Shown: one piece after another, positions 23,604 to 33,722 of the stretch
Layout: the number at the start of each line of letters is the position of its first letter
Numbering within the stretch: the stretch's first letter is position 1
Assembly: GCA_965213765.1 (NCBI GenBank)
Contig: OZ243926.1
Coordinates: 3,534,001 to 3,598,000, forward strand
DNA: 64,000 nt
Reading direction: 5' to 3'
DNA from: JAJDXO01 sp965213765
GTDB taxonomy: Bacteria; Pseudomonadota; Alphaproteobacteria; Rhodospirillales; UBA2165
The notes under the pieces: model-generated
Told to the model about the DNA's origin: nothing
Databases searched by the model: none
What the model saw: the letters and a program-made list of their open reading frames with translations, nothing else
Translations under genes and position numbers: made by a program

Positions 23604-25943
23604 CTACTCCGCCCCATTCCCGTGAATCGCGTCCCACACCTTCTTGGGCGTCAGCGGCATGTCCAGGTGCTTGACCCCGTAGGGCTCGAGGGCGTGGATC
23701 ACCGCGTTGGCGGTCGCCGGCATGGCGCAGGCGCAGCCCACCTCGCCGACCCCTTTGGCGCCGATCCCGTTATTGCCGGTCGGGTGGGGATTGTTGATGA
23801 ACCGGATATCGCAGAAGTCGATGCCGCGCGGCATGGTGTAATCGAGGAACGAGCCGGTGAGCATCTGGCCGGTCTCGTCATCGTACTCGATGCCTTCGAG
23901 CAGCGCCTGGCCCGCCCCCTGGCCGATGCCGCCGAGGATCTGGCCCTTGACGGTGAGCTGGTTGATCACCGTCCCGACATCGTTGACCGCCACGTAGCGG
24001 GTCATCTTCACGGCGCCGGTCTCCGGGTCCACCTCCACCTCGCAGACATGACAGCCGTTGGGATAGGTCGCCTTTTTGCCCTCGTAAGCGGCGTAAAACT
24101 CGAAGACGGGCCCGCGGCCGCCATCCTCGTTCATCGGCGGGTTTTCGTGGGCCGCCTTGGCCACGTCGGCGAGGGAGACTTCCTTGTCGGTGCCCGCCAC
24201 CCGGAAGGAGCCGTTGGAAAACTCGATGTCGGCCACCGCCGCTTCCAGGATGCCGCCGGCCACTTCCTTGCCCCGCTCGATAAGCCCGGAGCCGGCGGTC
24301 AGCGCCGCGTGCGTGCCCATCACCGAGACCCGGCTGCCGCCGGTGCCGTTGCCCGCCTCCTGCGCATCCGTATCGCCCTCGATGACAGTGATGTTGTCCG
24401 TGTCGATGCCGAGCTGATCGGAGGCCAGGATGGCGTACATGGTCGGGTGGCCCTGGCCCTGCTCGGTGGTGCCGGCGATGATGGTCAGGTTGCCGTCCGC
24501 ATCCAGGCGGTAGGTGGCGAATTCCTGGCCGACGCCGGCGGCCTGTTCGATGTTGTTGCCGACGCCCAGGCCCAGCAGCTTGCCCCGCGATCCGGCTTCC
24601 TCGCGGCGCGCCTCGAAGCCGTCATAGCCGATTGCCGCCAGCGCCTTTTCCATGTTGTCCGGGAAGTCGCCGGAATCGTAGACCGTGCCCAAGGGCATGG
24701 TGTAGGGCATCTGATCGGCCTGGATCATGTTCCTGCGCCGCAGTTCGATCCGGTCCATGCCCAGCTCGGCCGCCGCGTAGTCCAGCAGACGCTCCATGAT
24801 GAACGTGCTGTCCGGCCGGTTGGAGCCGCGGTACGGACCCGTGAAGCAGGTGTTGGAATAGCCGCCCCGGATGGTGTGGTGGATGGCGGGCGTCCGGTAG
24901 ACGTTGATCATCCCGACGAGGCTCAAATGGGTGTGCATCAGCCCCATGGTGCCGAAGAAGGCGCCCAGGTTCTGGACGCTGTGGATCCTCAGCCCGAGAA
25001 ACGTGCCGTCCTTGTCGAGGGCGAGTTCGGCATCCACCACCTTGTCCCGGCCCGCCTGGTCGGTAAGCAGGCTCTCGGCGCGCTCGTTCTCCCATTTGAC
25101 CGGGCGGCCGAGCCGCCGCGCGGCGACCGCCGTCAGCACGGTCTCCGAATAGAGGGCCTTCATCCCGAAGCTGCCGCCCATGTTGCCGGTGACCACACGG
25201 AACTGGTCCGGCTCGCACTTGAAGATCAGATTGGCCATGGCGGCCTTGAGCCCGAAGGGACCCTGCACCGGCACGTAGATGGTCCAGCGCCCCTTGCCGC
25301 CGGCGCCGGCGGGATCGTAATCCACCAGGCTGGCGCGGTTTTCAATGGTGGCGGGCGCCACCCGGTTCACCGTCAGGGCGAGCTTCACCGTGTGGTCGGC
25401 CTTTTCGAAGGCCGCGTCCGTCGCGTCCTTGTCCCCGAAGCTGCTGTTGAAGGCGAGGTTCTCCGGCGCATCGTCGTAGCGGGGCGCGCCGCCGGCCACA
25501 TCGAAGGAATTGGTGAGCGCGGCCAGCGGCTCGTAGTCCACCTCCACCAGTTCCGCGGCGTCCTTGGCCTGAGCCAGGGTTTCGGCGACCACGAAGGCGA
25601 CCTCGTGGCCGACCATCCGCGCCGTGTCGGTGGCGATGGGATAGCGGGCGTGCTTGATCATGGCGTCCGCGTCCACCCCCGGCACCGGCGGCGTCATGAT
25701 GGGCAGCGCGCCGATGCCTTCTTCTTCCAGATCCCCGGCCGTCAGCACGCACACGACGCCGGGCGCGGCGAGCGCCGCCGCGGTATCGATGCCGTTGATC
25801 CGGGCGAAGGCGTGGGGGCTTCTCAGCACGAACCCGTAAGCCTGGTTGGGGAGCGCGCGGTCGGCGGTGTAGGTGCCTTCGCCGCGCAGCAGATAGGGGT
25901 CCTCGTGCCGGGGGACCGACTGTCCAACAGAGACAATGCCCAT
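23604..25943 (-). CDS. Xanthine dehydrogenase-family molybdopterin-binding large subunit
   Basis: 779-residue large subunit of the molybdenum hydroxylase family, related to aerobic CO dehydrogenase-like proteins. The active-loop region reads GPYRGSNRPDS rather than AYRCSFR, so it is of the form-II type and not a proven CO oxidiser. The MoCo-binding segments include GNMGGSFGMK and EQGQGHPTMY, and the catalytic Glu fits KGVGEVGCA. No small [2Fe-2S] subunit or FAD subunit is found on either side, so partners must be encoded elsewhere. Start ATG 25943 follows AAGGATAAAG. The substrate is unknown. Confidence 0.9.
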   Translation of the reverse strand: MGIVSVGQSVPRHEDPYLLRGEGTYTADRALPNQAYGFVLRSPHAFARINGIDTAAALAAPGVVCVLTAGDLEEEGIGALPIMTPPVPGVDADAMIKHARYPIATDTARMVGHEVAFVVAETLAQAKDAAELVEVDYEPLAALTNSFDVAGGAPRYDDAPENLAFNSSFGDKDATDAAFEKADHTVKLALTVNRVAPATIENRASLVDYDPAGAGGKGRWTIYVPVQGPFGLKAAMANLIFKCEPDQFRVVTGNMGGSFGMKALYSETVLTAVAARRLGRPVKWENERAESLLTDQAGRDKVVDAELALDKDGTFLGLRIHSVQNLGAFFGTMGLMHTHLSLVGMINVYRTPAIHHTIRGGYSNTCFTGPYRGSNRPDSTFIMERLLDYAAAELGMDRIELRRRNMIQADQMPYTMPLGTVYDSGDFPDNMEKALAAIGYDGFEARREEAGSRGKLLGLGVGNNIEQAAGVGQEFATYRLDADGNLTIIAGTTEQGQGHPTMYAILASDQLGIDTDNITVIEGDTDAQEAGNGTGGSRVSVMGTHAALTAGSGLIERGKEVAGGILEAAVADIEFSNGSFRVAGTDKEVSLADVAKAAHENPPMNEDGGRGPVFEFYAAYEGKKATYPNGCHVCEVEVDPETGAVKMTRYVAVNDVGTVINQLTVKGQILGGIGQGAGQALLEGIEYDDETGQMLTGSFLDYTMPRGIDFCDIRFINNPHPTGNNGIGAKGVGEVGCACAMPATANAVIHALEPYGVKHLDMPLTPKKVWDAIHGNGAE

Positions 25944-26107
25944 GGTCTTTATCCTTGTTCAGGAGGCCGGGCCACTCAATATCAAGTGGCCGGCCGGTCA
26001 TGGCCTTAAGTCCACCACGCCGGGGCGGGTGTTTCAAGGCGGCGGTTGCAAGACGATGACGGTCCTATCCCTGGCCGGCGCCCCCTCACACTGCCCCTCT
26101 CCCCTGG

Positions 26108-27178
26108 ATTCTTCTGCGAAAAGGGGATTCTCAATGGGTTTGTGATGTGATTCAGTGTGGTTATCAACTGTTGGAGGCGTCGATGAGCGGCAAGGGTCAG
26201 CTGGGGTTTGCGGAAGCGTTCGTTTCTCCGGGTCTTGGGTCGAACCGGAAGCTTGATCGTCTGGATGCGTTGATCGACTGGTCTCCGCTGGAGCGCCTGG
26301 CGTCGGCGGTCCGCCCGGGGCGCCGGGGCCGTCCGCCCTATGCGCCGCTGTCGATGTTGAAGGCGCTTTATCTTCAGGTGCTTTACGATCTGTCGGACCC
26401 CGGTCTGGAGGAGGCGCTGCTGGACCGTCTGTCGTTCCGGCGCTTCTGCGGCTTTGCGCTTGACGGGGGCACGCCGGACGAGACCACGATCTGCCGCTTT
26501 CGCGGGGATGCGGGCGGGGTTCTGGAGGCGGCCTTCGAGGAGATCAACCGCCAGTTGGAGGCCGCCGGTCTGATCGTGCGCAAGGGCACGCTGATGGACG
26601 CCACGCTGGTGGCCGCGGCCTCGCGCCCGCCGCCCTACAAGGCCGGCGCGGGTGCCGGGCACGCGGGCGAGCCCGGCGCCGACTGGACCCGCAAGAAGGG
26701 GCGCGCCTTCTTCGGCTACAAGGCGCATCTCGGCGTCGACCAGGGGTCGGGGCTGATCCGGCGGGTGGTGCTGACCTCGGCCAAGACCTCCGAGAGCGAG
26801 GTCGCCGACCGGCTGATCTGCGGCGACGAGGCCGCGGTCTATGGCGACAAGGCCTACGAGCAGGCGGCGAGACGGGCGCGGCTCAAGGCGGCGGGGATCA
26901 AGGACCGGATCATGCACCGGCGGCACAAGCACATAGCCGCGCTGCCCCATTGGCAGCAGCGCCGCAACGCTCTGATCGCGCGACGGCGCGCCCCGGTCGA
27001 GGCCGTGTTCTCCGCCCTCAAGCGCTTCTACGGGCTGCGCCGCGCCAAGAGCCGGTCCCGGGACAGGAACACGGCCCGCCTCTTCGCCGCCGCCGCCGTC
27101 TACAACATGCGCCGGGCCTGCCTGCTCGCCGGGCCGTGAGGGCGCGACGCGCCCGGAAACCGCAAAACGCACCGCAAT
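26108..27178 (+). mobile_element. IS5-group insertion sequence inside a mosaic repeat
   Basis: About 1.07 kb carrying one transposase. The flanks have the 6-bp direct repeat CCCTGG (26102-26107 and 27179-27184). Left and right flanks join to read TGCCCCTCTCCC/GGGAAGGGGGCGAGGGG, as in the intact repeat near 21480-21510. The inverted ends are weak (ATT at both termini and a shared TGCG), so the exact boundary is provisional. Confidence 0.7.
26183..27139 (+). CDS. IS5-family DDE transposase (IS5 subgroup)
   Basis: 318-residue transposase. The start ATG at 26183 follows TTGGAGG. The DDE residues are Asp in GTLMDATLVAA, Asp in AVYGDKAYEQAA and Glu in APVEAVFSALKRFYGL. The N-terminal part (PYAPLSMLKALYLQVLYDLSD) is the usual helical region. 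It is intact and only distantly related to the transposase at 18488, so it is a different element. Confidence 0.92.
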   Translation: MSGKGQLGFAEAFVSPGLGSNRKLDRLDALIDWSPLERLASAVRPGRRGRPPYAPLSMLKALYLQVLYDLSDPGLEEALLDRLSFRRFCGFALDGGTPDETTICRFRGDAGGVLEAAFEEINRQLEAAGLIVRKGTLMDATLVAAASRPPPYKAGAGAGHAGEPGADWTRKKGRAFFGYKAHLGVDQGSGLIRRVVLTSAKTSESEVADRLICGDEAAVYGDKAYEQAARRARLKAAGIKDRIMHRRHKHIAALPHWQQRRNALIARRRAPVEAVFSALKRFYGLRRAKSRSRDRNTARLFAAAAVYNMRRACLLAGP

Positions 27179-27460
27179 CCCTGGGAAGGGGGCGAGGGGA
27201 CCCGATGCGGCAACGCAACTACTCCCTCTCCCTCTGGGAGAGGGTCGGGGTGAGGGTGATATGGAAATTCCCCCTCACCCAGCGCCGGGTAGGCTCGGCG
27301 TTCGCCTCGCCAACCCTTCGCATCCCTCTCCCCCTGAAGGGGGCGAGGGGACCTTGTGCCGCTCCGCCCGGGACCAAACAACCCTCTCCGCCCGGGGGAG
27401 GGGGTGGCGCTTCAGCGCCGGGGGAGGGGAGTCAAGGCCGACGCTACACGTCGCCGTCAT
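27179..27460. repeat. Mosaic repeat, right half, interrupted by the IS at 26108
   Basis: The repeat continues from the IS: GGGAAGGGGGCGAGGGGACC, GATGCGGCAACGCAACTAC, the CCCTCTCCCTCTGGGAGAGG hairpin, TATGGAAATTCCCCCTCACC and CCCCCTGAAGGGGGCGAGGG. Together with 26083-26107 it forms one copy. No gene is supported between the transposase and the fumarase. Confidence 0.65.
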
Positions 27461-27470
27461 GGACCGGGAT

Positions 27471-29132
<1,662 letters not shown>

Positions 29133-29189
29133 CACGAAATTCCCGGTGCGGTTCCCATCTGGCCCCCTTTTTATACCCTCAGCGCCCCG

Positions 29190-29496
29190 ATGACGAGGGG
29201 CGGCTCACCCTCCCCCTCACCCGGCTTCGGCTAAGCCGGGCTCCCGCCCGCCAAGCCTGCGCATCCCTCTCCCCCTCGAAGGGGGCGAGGGGACCCCGGC
29301 ACCGCAACCACTCCCTCTCCCTCTCTGAGGGAGAGGGCCGGGGTGAGGGTGATATGGGGGCGATACGGAAGTTCCCCCTCACCCGGCTGCGGCTAGGCTT
29401 GCTTCGCTCGCCAAGCCTGCACATCCCTCTCCCCCATGATTGGGGGCGAGGGAACTCGACGCGGCAACGCGACTACTCCCTCTCCCGCCGGGAGAG
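29190..29496. repeat. Mosaic repeat block, target of the IS110-type element
   Basis: The gap upstream of the fumarase is filled by CTCACCCGGCTTCGGCTAAG, CCCCCTCGAAGGGGGCGAGG, the CCCTCTCCCTCTCTGAGGG hairpin and a second TATGG...TTCCCCCTCACC module. It runs into CTCTCCCGCCGGGAGAG, where the IS110-type element is inserted; the probable continuation (GGTCGGGATGAGGG) is at 30656. Confidence 0.65.
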
Positions 29497-29519
29497 CAAC
29501 TGTGTTTGCCGTTTTTTTT

Positions 29520-30455
29520 TCATGTAGCTGGTTCCCAGGGTTGATTGTCCCGGACCATGGCGTTGAGGATGACGATGAGCTTGCGCATGCAGGCGGTGAG
29601 GGCGACCTTTGGCGGTTTGCCGTTGTCGATCAGCCTGCGGTGGACGGCGGCGATGGCGGGATTGTGCCTGGCGGCGGCGAGGGCGGCCATGTAGAGCACC
29701 TTGCGCAGGTGGGGACGTCCGCCGAAGATGGCGCGGCGCCCCCTATGGGTGCCGCTATCGCGGTCGAACGGCGCCACGCCGGCGAGGGCGGCAATTTTCC
29801 CCCGGTCGAGGGCGCCCAGTTCGGGCATCTCGGCGATCAGGGTCCAGGCGAGGACGGGGCCGACGCCGGGCACGGTGCGCAAGAGCTCGAACAGGGACGC
29901 GGCGGTGCGGTCTTGGTTGAGGATTGCGACGATGCGATGTTCGATGGCGTCCCGTTGGCGGACCAGGAGGGCGCGGCGTTCGGCGGCCAGCGCCTGCAGT
30001 TCCGGGTCGGTGACCAGCCGCATCTGGTGGTCGAGGGTGATCACGGCGTCCGACAGCTGGCGCCGATGGGCGACGAAGGCGCGCAGCCGCTGGCGGTGGG
30101 CGTCGTCGCTCACGTCCGGGCCGCCAACGGTGTCGATGAAGGCGGCGATGACGGCGGCATCGAGGCGGTCGTTCTTGGCCTTGACGCCCGTGGCGCGGGC
30201 GAACTGCCGGACCCGCGCCGGATCCACCAGGCGCACGGCCATGCCCGCTTGGCGGAGCCGCCGGATCACCACGCGCTCGTAGCCGCCGGATGCCTCCAGG
30301 CCGACCGCCGGCGCACCGCGCAGCGCCGACAATCGCTCGACCAGCGCGTCCAGCCCCGCGCGGTCGGTGGTCACCCGGAAGCGGTTTTTCCCATCGGCCG
30401 TCGCCACGTCCAACCAGTCCTTCGAAACGTCGATCCCGATCGTCAGCTTGCTCAT
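29520..30455 (-). CDS. IS110-family DEDD recombinase/transposase
   Basis: 311-residue recombinase. The start ATG at 30455 follows AGAAGGA and gives MSKLTIGIDVSKDWLDVA, the family start. The DEDD acidic residues fit GIDVSKDWLD, VGLEASGGYE and VKAKNDRLDAAVI. The C-terminal transposase-20 domain has LLRTVPGVGPVLAWTLIAEMPELG, and the serine-bearing part is AFDRDSGTHRGRR-like (APFDRDSGTHRGRR). The frame is intact. A longer frame to 30680 covers the non-coding leader and is not used. Confidence 0.93.
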   Translation of the reverse strand: MSKLTIGIDVSKDWLDVATADGKNRFRVTTDRAGLDALVERLSALRGAPAVGLEASGGYERVVIRRLRQAGMAVRLVDPARVRQFARATGVKAKNDRLDAAVIAAFIDTVGGPDVSDDAHRQRLRAFVAHRRQLSDAVITLDHQMRLVTDPELQALAAERRALLVRQRDAIEHRIVAILNQDRTAASLFELLRTVPGVGPVLAWTLIAEMPELGALDRGKIAALAGVAPFDRDSGTHRGRRAIFGGRPHLRKVLYMAALAAARHNPAIAAVHRRLIDNGKPPKVALTACMRKLIVILNAMVRDNQPWEPAT

Positions 30456-30655
30456 TCCTTCTGTCCCTTCCTTGCAGTGCGGGCTATCATGCCCGTGCAA
30501 CTGTACGGGCTTCGAAAGAAGGCGGAGGGGACCACGCTCTCCCGCGGCCTGTGGCACACACGGCCAAGGGTCGGACGGCCTCACCTCCGCGCCGGCGGAC
30601 GCGGCGCAAACCGCTCCGCCGGTTCCCGACTTTACCTCATTCCGCAAGACACAAG
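30456..30655 (-). ncRNA. Putative IS110 bridge RNA region
   Basis: Non-coding end ahead of the recombinase, where IS110-group elements encode their bridge RNA. It contains a perfect 6-bp hairpin, GCCCGT (30491-30496) with ACGGGC (30505-30510), whose 8-nt loop is GCAACTGT; the same 8 bases are at the other element end (29496-29503). It also contains CTCTCCCGC (30537-30545), identical to the insertion site at 29480-29488. These fit donor- and target-recognition loops. The transcript would run on the minus strand towards the recombinase. RNA ends are unknown. Confidence 0.5.
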
Positions 30656-30764
30656 GGTCGGGATGAGGGGGCGGGTCCATTTCATGGACAGATCAGGCAA
30701 TTGTATCGACCGCGGGCGCCAACATTGACAGCATGAGCCCGTCTCCCGGGGGTGCGAGGGCTGT

Positions 30765-32384
30765 ATGGCGGCGATCGAGACGGACGTTCTGGTGGCCGGC
30801 GGCGGGCCGGTCGGTCTGGTGCTGGCCATCGATCTCGCCCGGCGTGGCGTGGATGTGACCCTGGTGGAAAGGAATCCGGCCCCCACCGGCCATCCCAAGA
30901 TGGAGCGCTGCAACGCCCGGACCATGGAGATCTTCCGCCGTCTGGGGATCGCCGAAAGCGTCCGGGCCGCCGGCTACCCGGCCGATGCGTCCATGGACGT
31001 GTTCCTGGTGACCCGCCTGACCGAGCCGCCGGTGCTGCACCTCGCATACCCCACCGTCGCCGAAAGCCGCGCCCGGATCGCCCGGTGCCGGGACGGCTCC
31101 ATGCCGCTCGAGCCTTATCAGGTCACCTCCCAATACGCGTTGGAACCGCTGCTCAGGGAAATCGCCGAGGGTCTCGACAATGCCGACATCCGGTTCGGCA
31201 CCGAGCTGCTCGCGTTTTCCGAGGAGGCGGACGGCGTGACCGCCATGTGCCGGGCCGGCGGCGCCGAGCTGACCATAGACTGCAAATACCTGGCCGGGTG
31301 CGACGGCGGCGGCAGCACGGTCCGCAAGCAACTGGAAATCGGGCTCGTCGGCGAGGGCGGGCTCACCCTGCGGCAGGCCATGTTCCGCTGCGACGATCTC
31401 TACGGCCGGATCAAGACCGGCAAGGGCCGGCACTATCACGTCATCGACGGCCGCCAGGGGTTCGTGATCACCCAAGGGGACCTCAGGCACTTCACCCTGC
31501 ATGCCCAGGCCGGGCGGGACGAGGACATGGCTGCCGCCTTCGAGGAAATCGTCGGCATGCCCGTCGACTACGAAATGGTGCATGTGAACGAATGGACCCA
31601 GCGGCTGCTGGTGGCCGAGAGCTATGGAACCGGGCGGGTGTTTCTCGCCGGCGACGCCTGCCACCTGATGATCCCGACGGGCGGGCTCGGCATGAACACC
31701 GGCGTCGGCGACGCCGTCGATCTCGGCTGGAAGCTGGCGGGCAGCGTTCTCGGCTGGGGCGGGCCGGGACTGCTCCAAAGCTACGATGAGGAGCGCCGGC
31801 CCGTCGGCGAAAGGAACGTCGGCGTCTCCGGGCGGGCCTCCGAGGGCCGTCAGCGCTGGCGGAGCTTTCATGACCCCGTGGCGTTCACCGGCACGCCGGA
31901 AGGCCGGGCGGCCCGCGAACGCATCGCCCGGGTGGCCGACGAGGAGCAGCGCAAGACCAACGAAATTGCCGGTGCCGAGCTCGGCTACATCTATTCGGGC
32001 TCCGGCATCATCCCGGACCCGGGCGCGCCGCCGCCGGATTCGCCCATCGACACGTATGTGCCGAGCGCCTTTCCGGGCGCGCGCCTGCCGAACACCTGGT
32101 TGAAAGAGGGGCTCGGCGACGGGGTCGCGGTGCAGGATTGCTGCGGGCCGTGGTTTACATTGCTGCGGGCCGGGACCAACCCGCCGGATGCGGGGCCGCT
32201 GGCCGGTGCGCTCGAGCGGCGGGGCGCGCCGGCCGCCATATTGGATCAGCCGGACGGGCAGGCGGCGGAGGTGTACGGGGGCCGCCTGTTGGTGCTGCGG
32301 CCCGATCTGCATGTGGCGTGGCGGGGGGATGCCGCGCCGGACGACCCGGAGAGCATCGCGGCCGTCGTCACGGGACATGGATAG
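30765..32384 (+). CDS. FAD-dependent aromatic monooxygenase (PheA/TfdB type)
   Basis: 539-residue flavoprotein hydroxylase. The N-terminal FAD motif is VLVAGGGPVGLVLAIDLARRG; the second FAD motif is RVFLAGDACHLMIPTGGLGMNTGVGDA (split: FLAGDACHLM and GLGMNTGVGDA). A C-terminal thioredoxin-like domain follows, as in phenol hydroxylase-like enzymes. It would hydroxylate an aromatic substrate using NAD(P)H. A GST gene starts 9 bp downstream, and the pair suggests aromatic degradation with a glutathione-dependent step. The substrate is unknown. Confidence 0.9.
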   Translation: MAAIETDVLVAGGGPVGLVLAIDLARRGVDVTLVERNPAPTGHPKMERCNARTMEIFRRLGIAESVRAAGYPADASMDVFLVTRLTEPPVLHLAYPTVAESRARIARCRDGSMPLEPYQVTSQYALEPLLREIAEGLDNADIRFGTELLAFSEEADGVTAMCRAGGAELTIDCKYLAGCDGGGSTVRKQLEIGLVGEGGLTLRQAMFRCDDLYGRIKTGKGRHYHVIDGRQGFVITQGDLRHFTLHAQAGRDEDMAAAFEEIVGMPVDYEMVHVNEWTQRLLVAESYGTGRVFLAGDACHLMIPTGGLGMNTGVGDAVDLGWKLAGSVLGWGGPGLLQSYDEERRPVGERNVGVSGRASEGRQRWRSFHDPVAFTGTPEGRAARERIARVADEEQRKTNEIAGAELGYIYSGSGIIPDPGAPPPDSPIDTYVPSAFPGARLPNTWLKEGLGDGVAVQDCCGPWFTLLRAGTNPPDAGPLAGALERRGAPAAILDQPDGQAAEVYGGRLLVLRPDLHVAWRGDAAPDDPESIAAVVTGHG

Positions 32385-32393
32385 GAGGGGACA

Positions 32394-33200
32394 ATGCTGG
32401 AGCTTTATCATCACGGCAGTTCGGTATGCGCGGCCAAGGCCCGCCTGGCGCTGGCCGAGAAGGGCCTGGCGTGGAAAGGCCGCTACATCGACATCCTCAA
32501 GGGCGAGCAGTTCGAACCGGAATTCCTGGCCGTCAACCCGCGCGCCGTGGTCCCCGTGCTGGTCGACGGCGGAAAGGTGATCGTCGAATCCTCGGTGATC
32601 TGCGAATATTTGGAGGAGAAGTTTCCCGATCCCCGCCTGATGCCGGACGATCCCGGTGCGCGCGCCGACCTCCGCATCTGGACCAAGTCGGTGGACGAGC
32701 ACCTCCACCCGGCCTGCGGCGTCATCACCATGGCGACCAACCACCGGCACTCCATGGCCGAGCACATGGAGGGCGCGGCGCTGGAGGCGTTTCTGGATGC
32801 GGTCCCCGACCCGGTGCGCCGGGCGCGGAAAAAGGAATCCGTGCTGTCCGGGTTCGACTCGTCCCACGTCCGGAACGCGGTCCTGGTTCATCTTCAATAT
32901 CTCGACAAGATGGAGGCGGCGCTTCGGGACGGCGGCTGGCTGGTGGGGGACGCCTACAGCCTCGCCGATCTCGCCATGACGCCCTACGTCAACCGGCTGG
33001 ACATGCTGCGCCAGGAACACCTGTGGACCGGCCGGCGGCCCCGTGTCGCCGAGTGGTTCGCCCGCATCCGGGCAAGGCCCAGCTTCGCCTCCGCCGTCAT
33101 CGGCCACGTGCCGGCGGACTTGACCGAGTCGCTGGCCCGCAACGGCGCGGCCGCCGTGCCGGTGTATAAGGAAACGATCGAGAAGCTGGCGGGCGGGTAG
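32394..33200 (+). CDS. Glutathione S-transferase family protein
   Basis: 268-residue GST. The N-terminal thioredoxin domain has LELYHHGSSVCAAKARLALAEKGL with Ser at the usual catalytic position and VIVESSVICEYLEEKFPD for glutathione binding. The C-terminal helical domain includes WLVGDAYSLADLAMTPYVNRL. It follows the monooxygenase with AGGAGGGG in the short gap, so the two are co-transcribed. It may act as a glutathione-dependent isomerase or lyase on the hydroxylated product. Confidence 0.9.
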   Translation: MLELYHHGSSVCAAKARLALAEKGLAWKGRYIDILKGEQFEPEFLAVNPRAVVPVLVDGGKVIVESSVICEYLEEKFPDPRLMPDDPGARADLRIWTKSVDEHLHPACGVITMATNHRHSMAEHMEGAALEAFLDAVPDPVRRARKKESVLSGFDSSHVRNAVLVHLQYLDKMEAALRDGGWLVGDAYSLADLAMTPYVNRLDMLRQEHLWTGRRPRVAEWFARIRARPSFASAVIGHVPADLTESLARNGAAAVPVYKETIEKLAGG

Positions 33201-33214
33201 GCCGCAAGCTGTCA

Positions 33215-33548
33215 GGGGGAGAGGAGGCAACGCAACCACTCCCTCTCCCTCTCTGAGGGAGAGGGCCGGGGTGAGGGTGGGAGTGAGTGTGAGGGGTGAT
33301 ACGGAAGTTCCCCCTCACCCGGCTGCGGCTATGGCTCGCTTCGCTCGCCAAGCCTCCGCATCCCTCTCCCCCTCAAGAAGGGGGCGAGGGTGCAAAAGGA
33401 AAGACCGATCCCTCTCCCCCTCAAAGGGGGCGAGGGAACCTTGCGCGCCGCCGCAACCACTCCCTCTCCCTCTCTGAGGGAGAGGGCCGGGGTGAGGGTG
33501 TGAATGAGGATGAGGGTGATATGGAAATTCCCCCTCACCCGGCTGCGG
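33215..33548. repeat. Mosaic repeat block (several modules)
   Basis: Contains two copies of the CCCTCTCCCTCTCTGAGGG hairpin module, two TTCCCCCTCACCCGGCTGCG modules, and CCCCCTCAAGAAGGGGGCGA and CCCCCTCAAAGGGGGCGAGG palindromes. The last module supplies the C-terminal codons and stop of the small reading frame described at 33549. No independent gene is supported. Confidence 0.65.
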
Positions 33549-33722
33549 CTATGGCTCGCTTCGCTCGCCAAGCCTCCGCTTGCGGTGGGCCTGGTCCAGC
33601 ACTCGCCACTGTTCCCGAGGCAGGCCGATAATGTGCTGCAGGCATTGAAAGACCAGATAGCGCGAATTGGAGCGATAACCAGACCCCACGAGGATGCGAA
33701 CGGTGCCATCGGTCCACTCGGG
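33549..33722 (-). pseudogene. In-frame continuation of the small gene beyond its TGA
   Basis: Directly after the TGA at 33723-33725 the same frame continues for 57 more codons, reading PEWTDGTVRILVGSGYRSN, then SRYLVFQCLQHIIGLPREQW and RVLDQAHRKRR, before a TAG given by the repeat. It has no start of its own until an internal GTG. The text looks like real protein. Together with the upstream part it may be one gene broken by a nonsense change, or a readthrough case. I do not recognise the family. Confidence 0.45.

Larger units (their letters stand above)
29497..30655 (-). mobile_element. IS110-family element inserted in a mosaic repeat
   Basis: About 1.16 kb: one DEDD recombinase gene on the minus strand and about 200 bp of non-coding DNA ahead of it. 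The outer DNA reads ...CCGGGAGAG on the low side and GGTCGGGATGAGGG on the high side, which join to give the standard repeat GGGAGAGGGTCGGGGTGAGGG. As usual for this family there are no clear inverted repeats or target duplication. IS110-type elements are known to choose extragenic palindromic repeats. The boundaries are inferred from the repeat and may be off by a few bases. Confidence 0.75.

Noticed and set aside
23490..26009. 839-codon frame opposite the molybdenum hydroxylase
   Set aside because: Same codon-bias artefact. The minus-strand gene has unmistakable cofactor motifs.
30693..33239. Very long reading frame (over 800 codons) on the minus strand opposite the monooxygenase and GST
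   Set aside because: The plus-strand genes have clear motifs and ribosome sites. The opposite frame is open only because of the GC-rich third-codon pattern and has no family residues.
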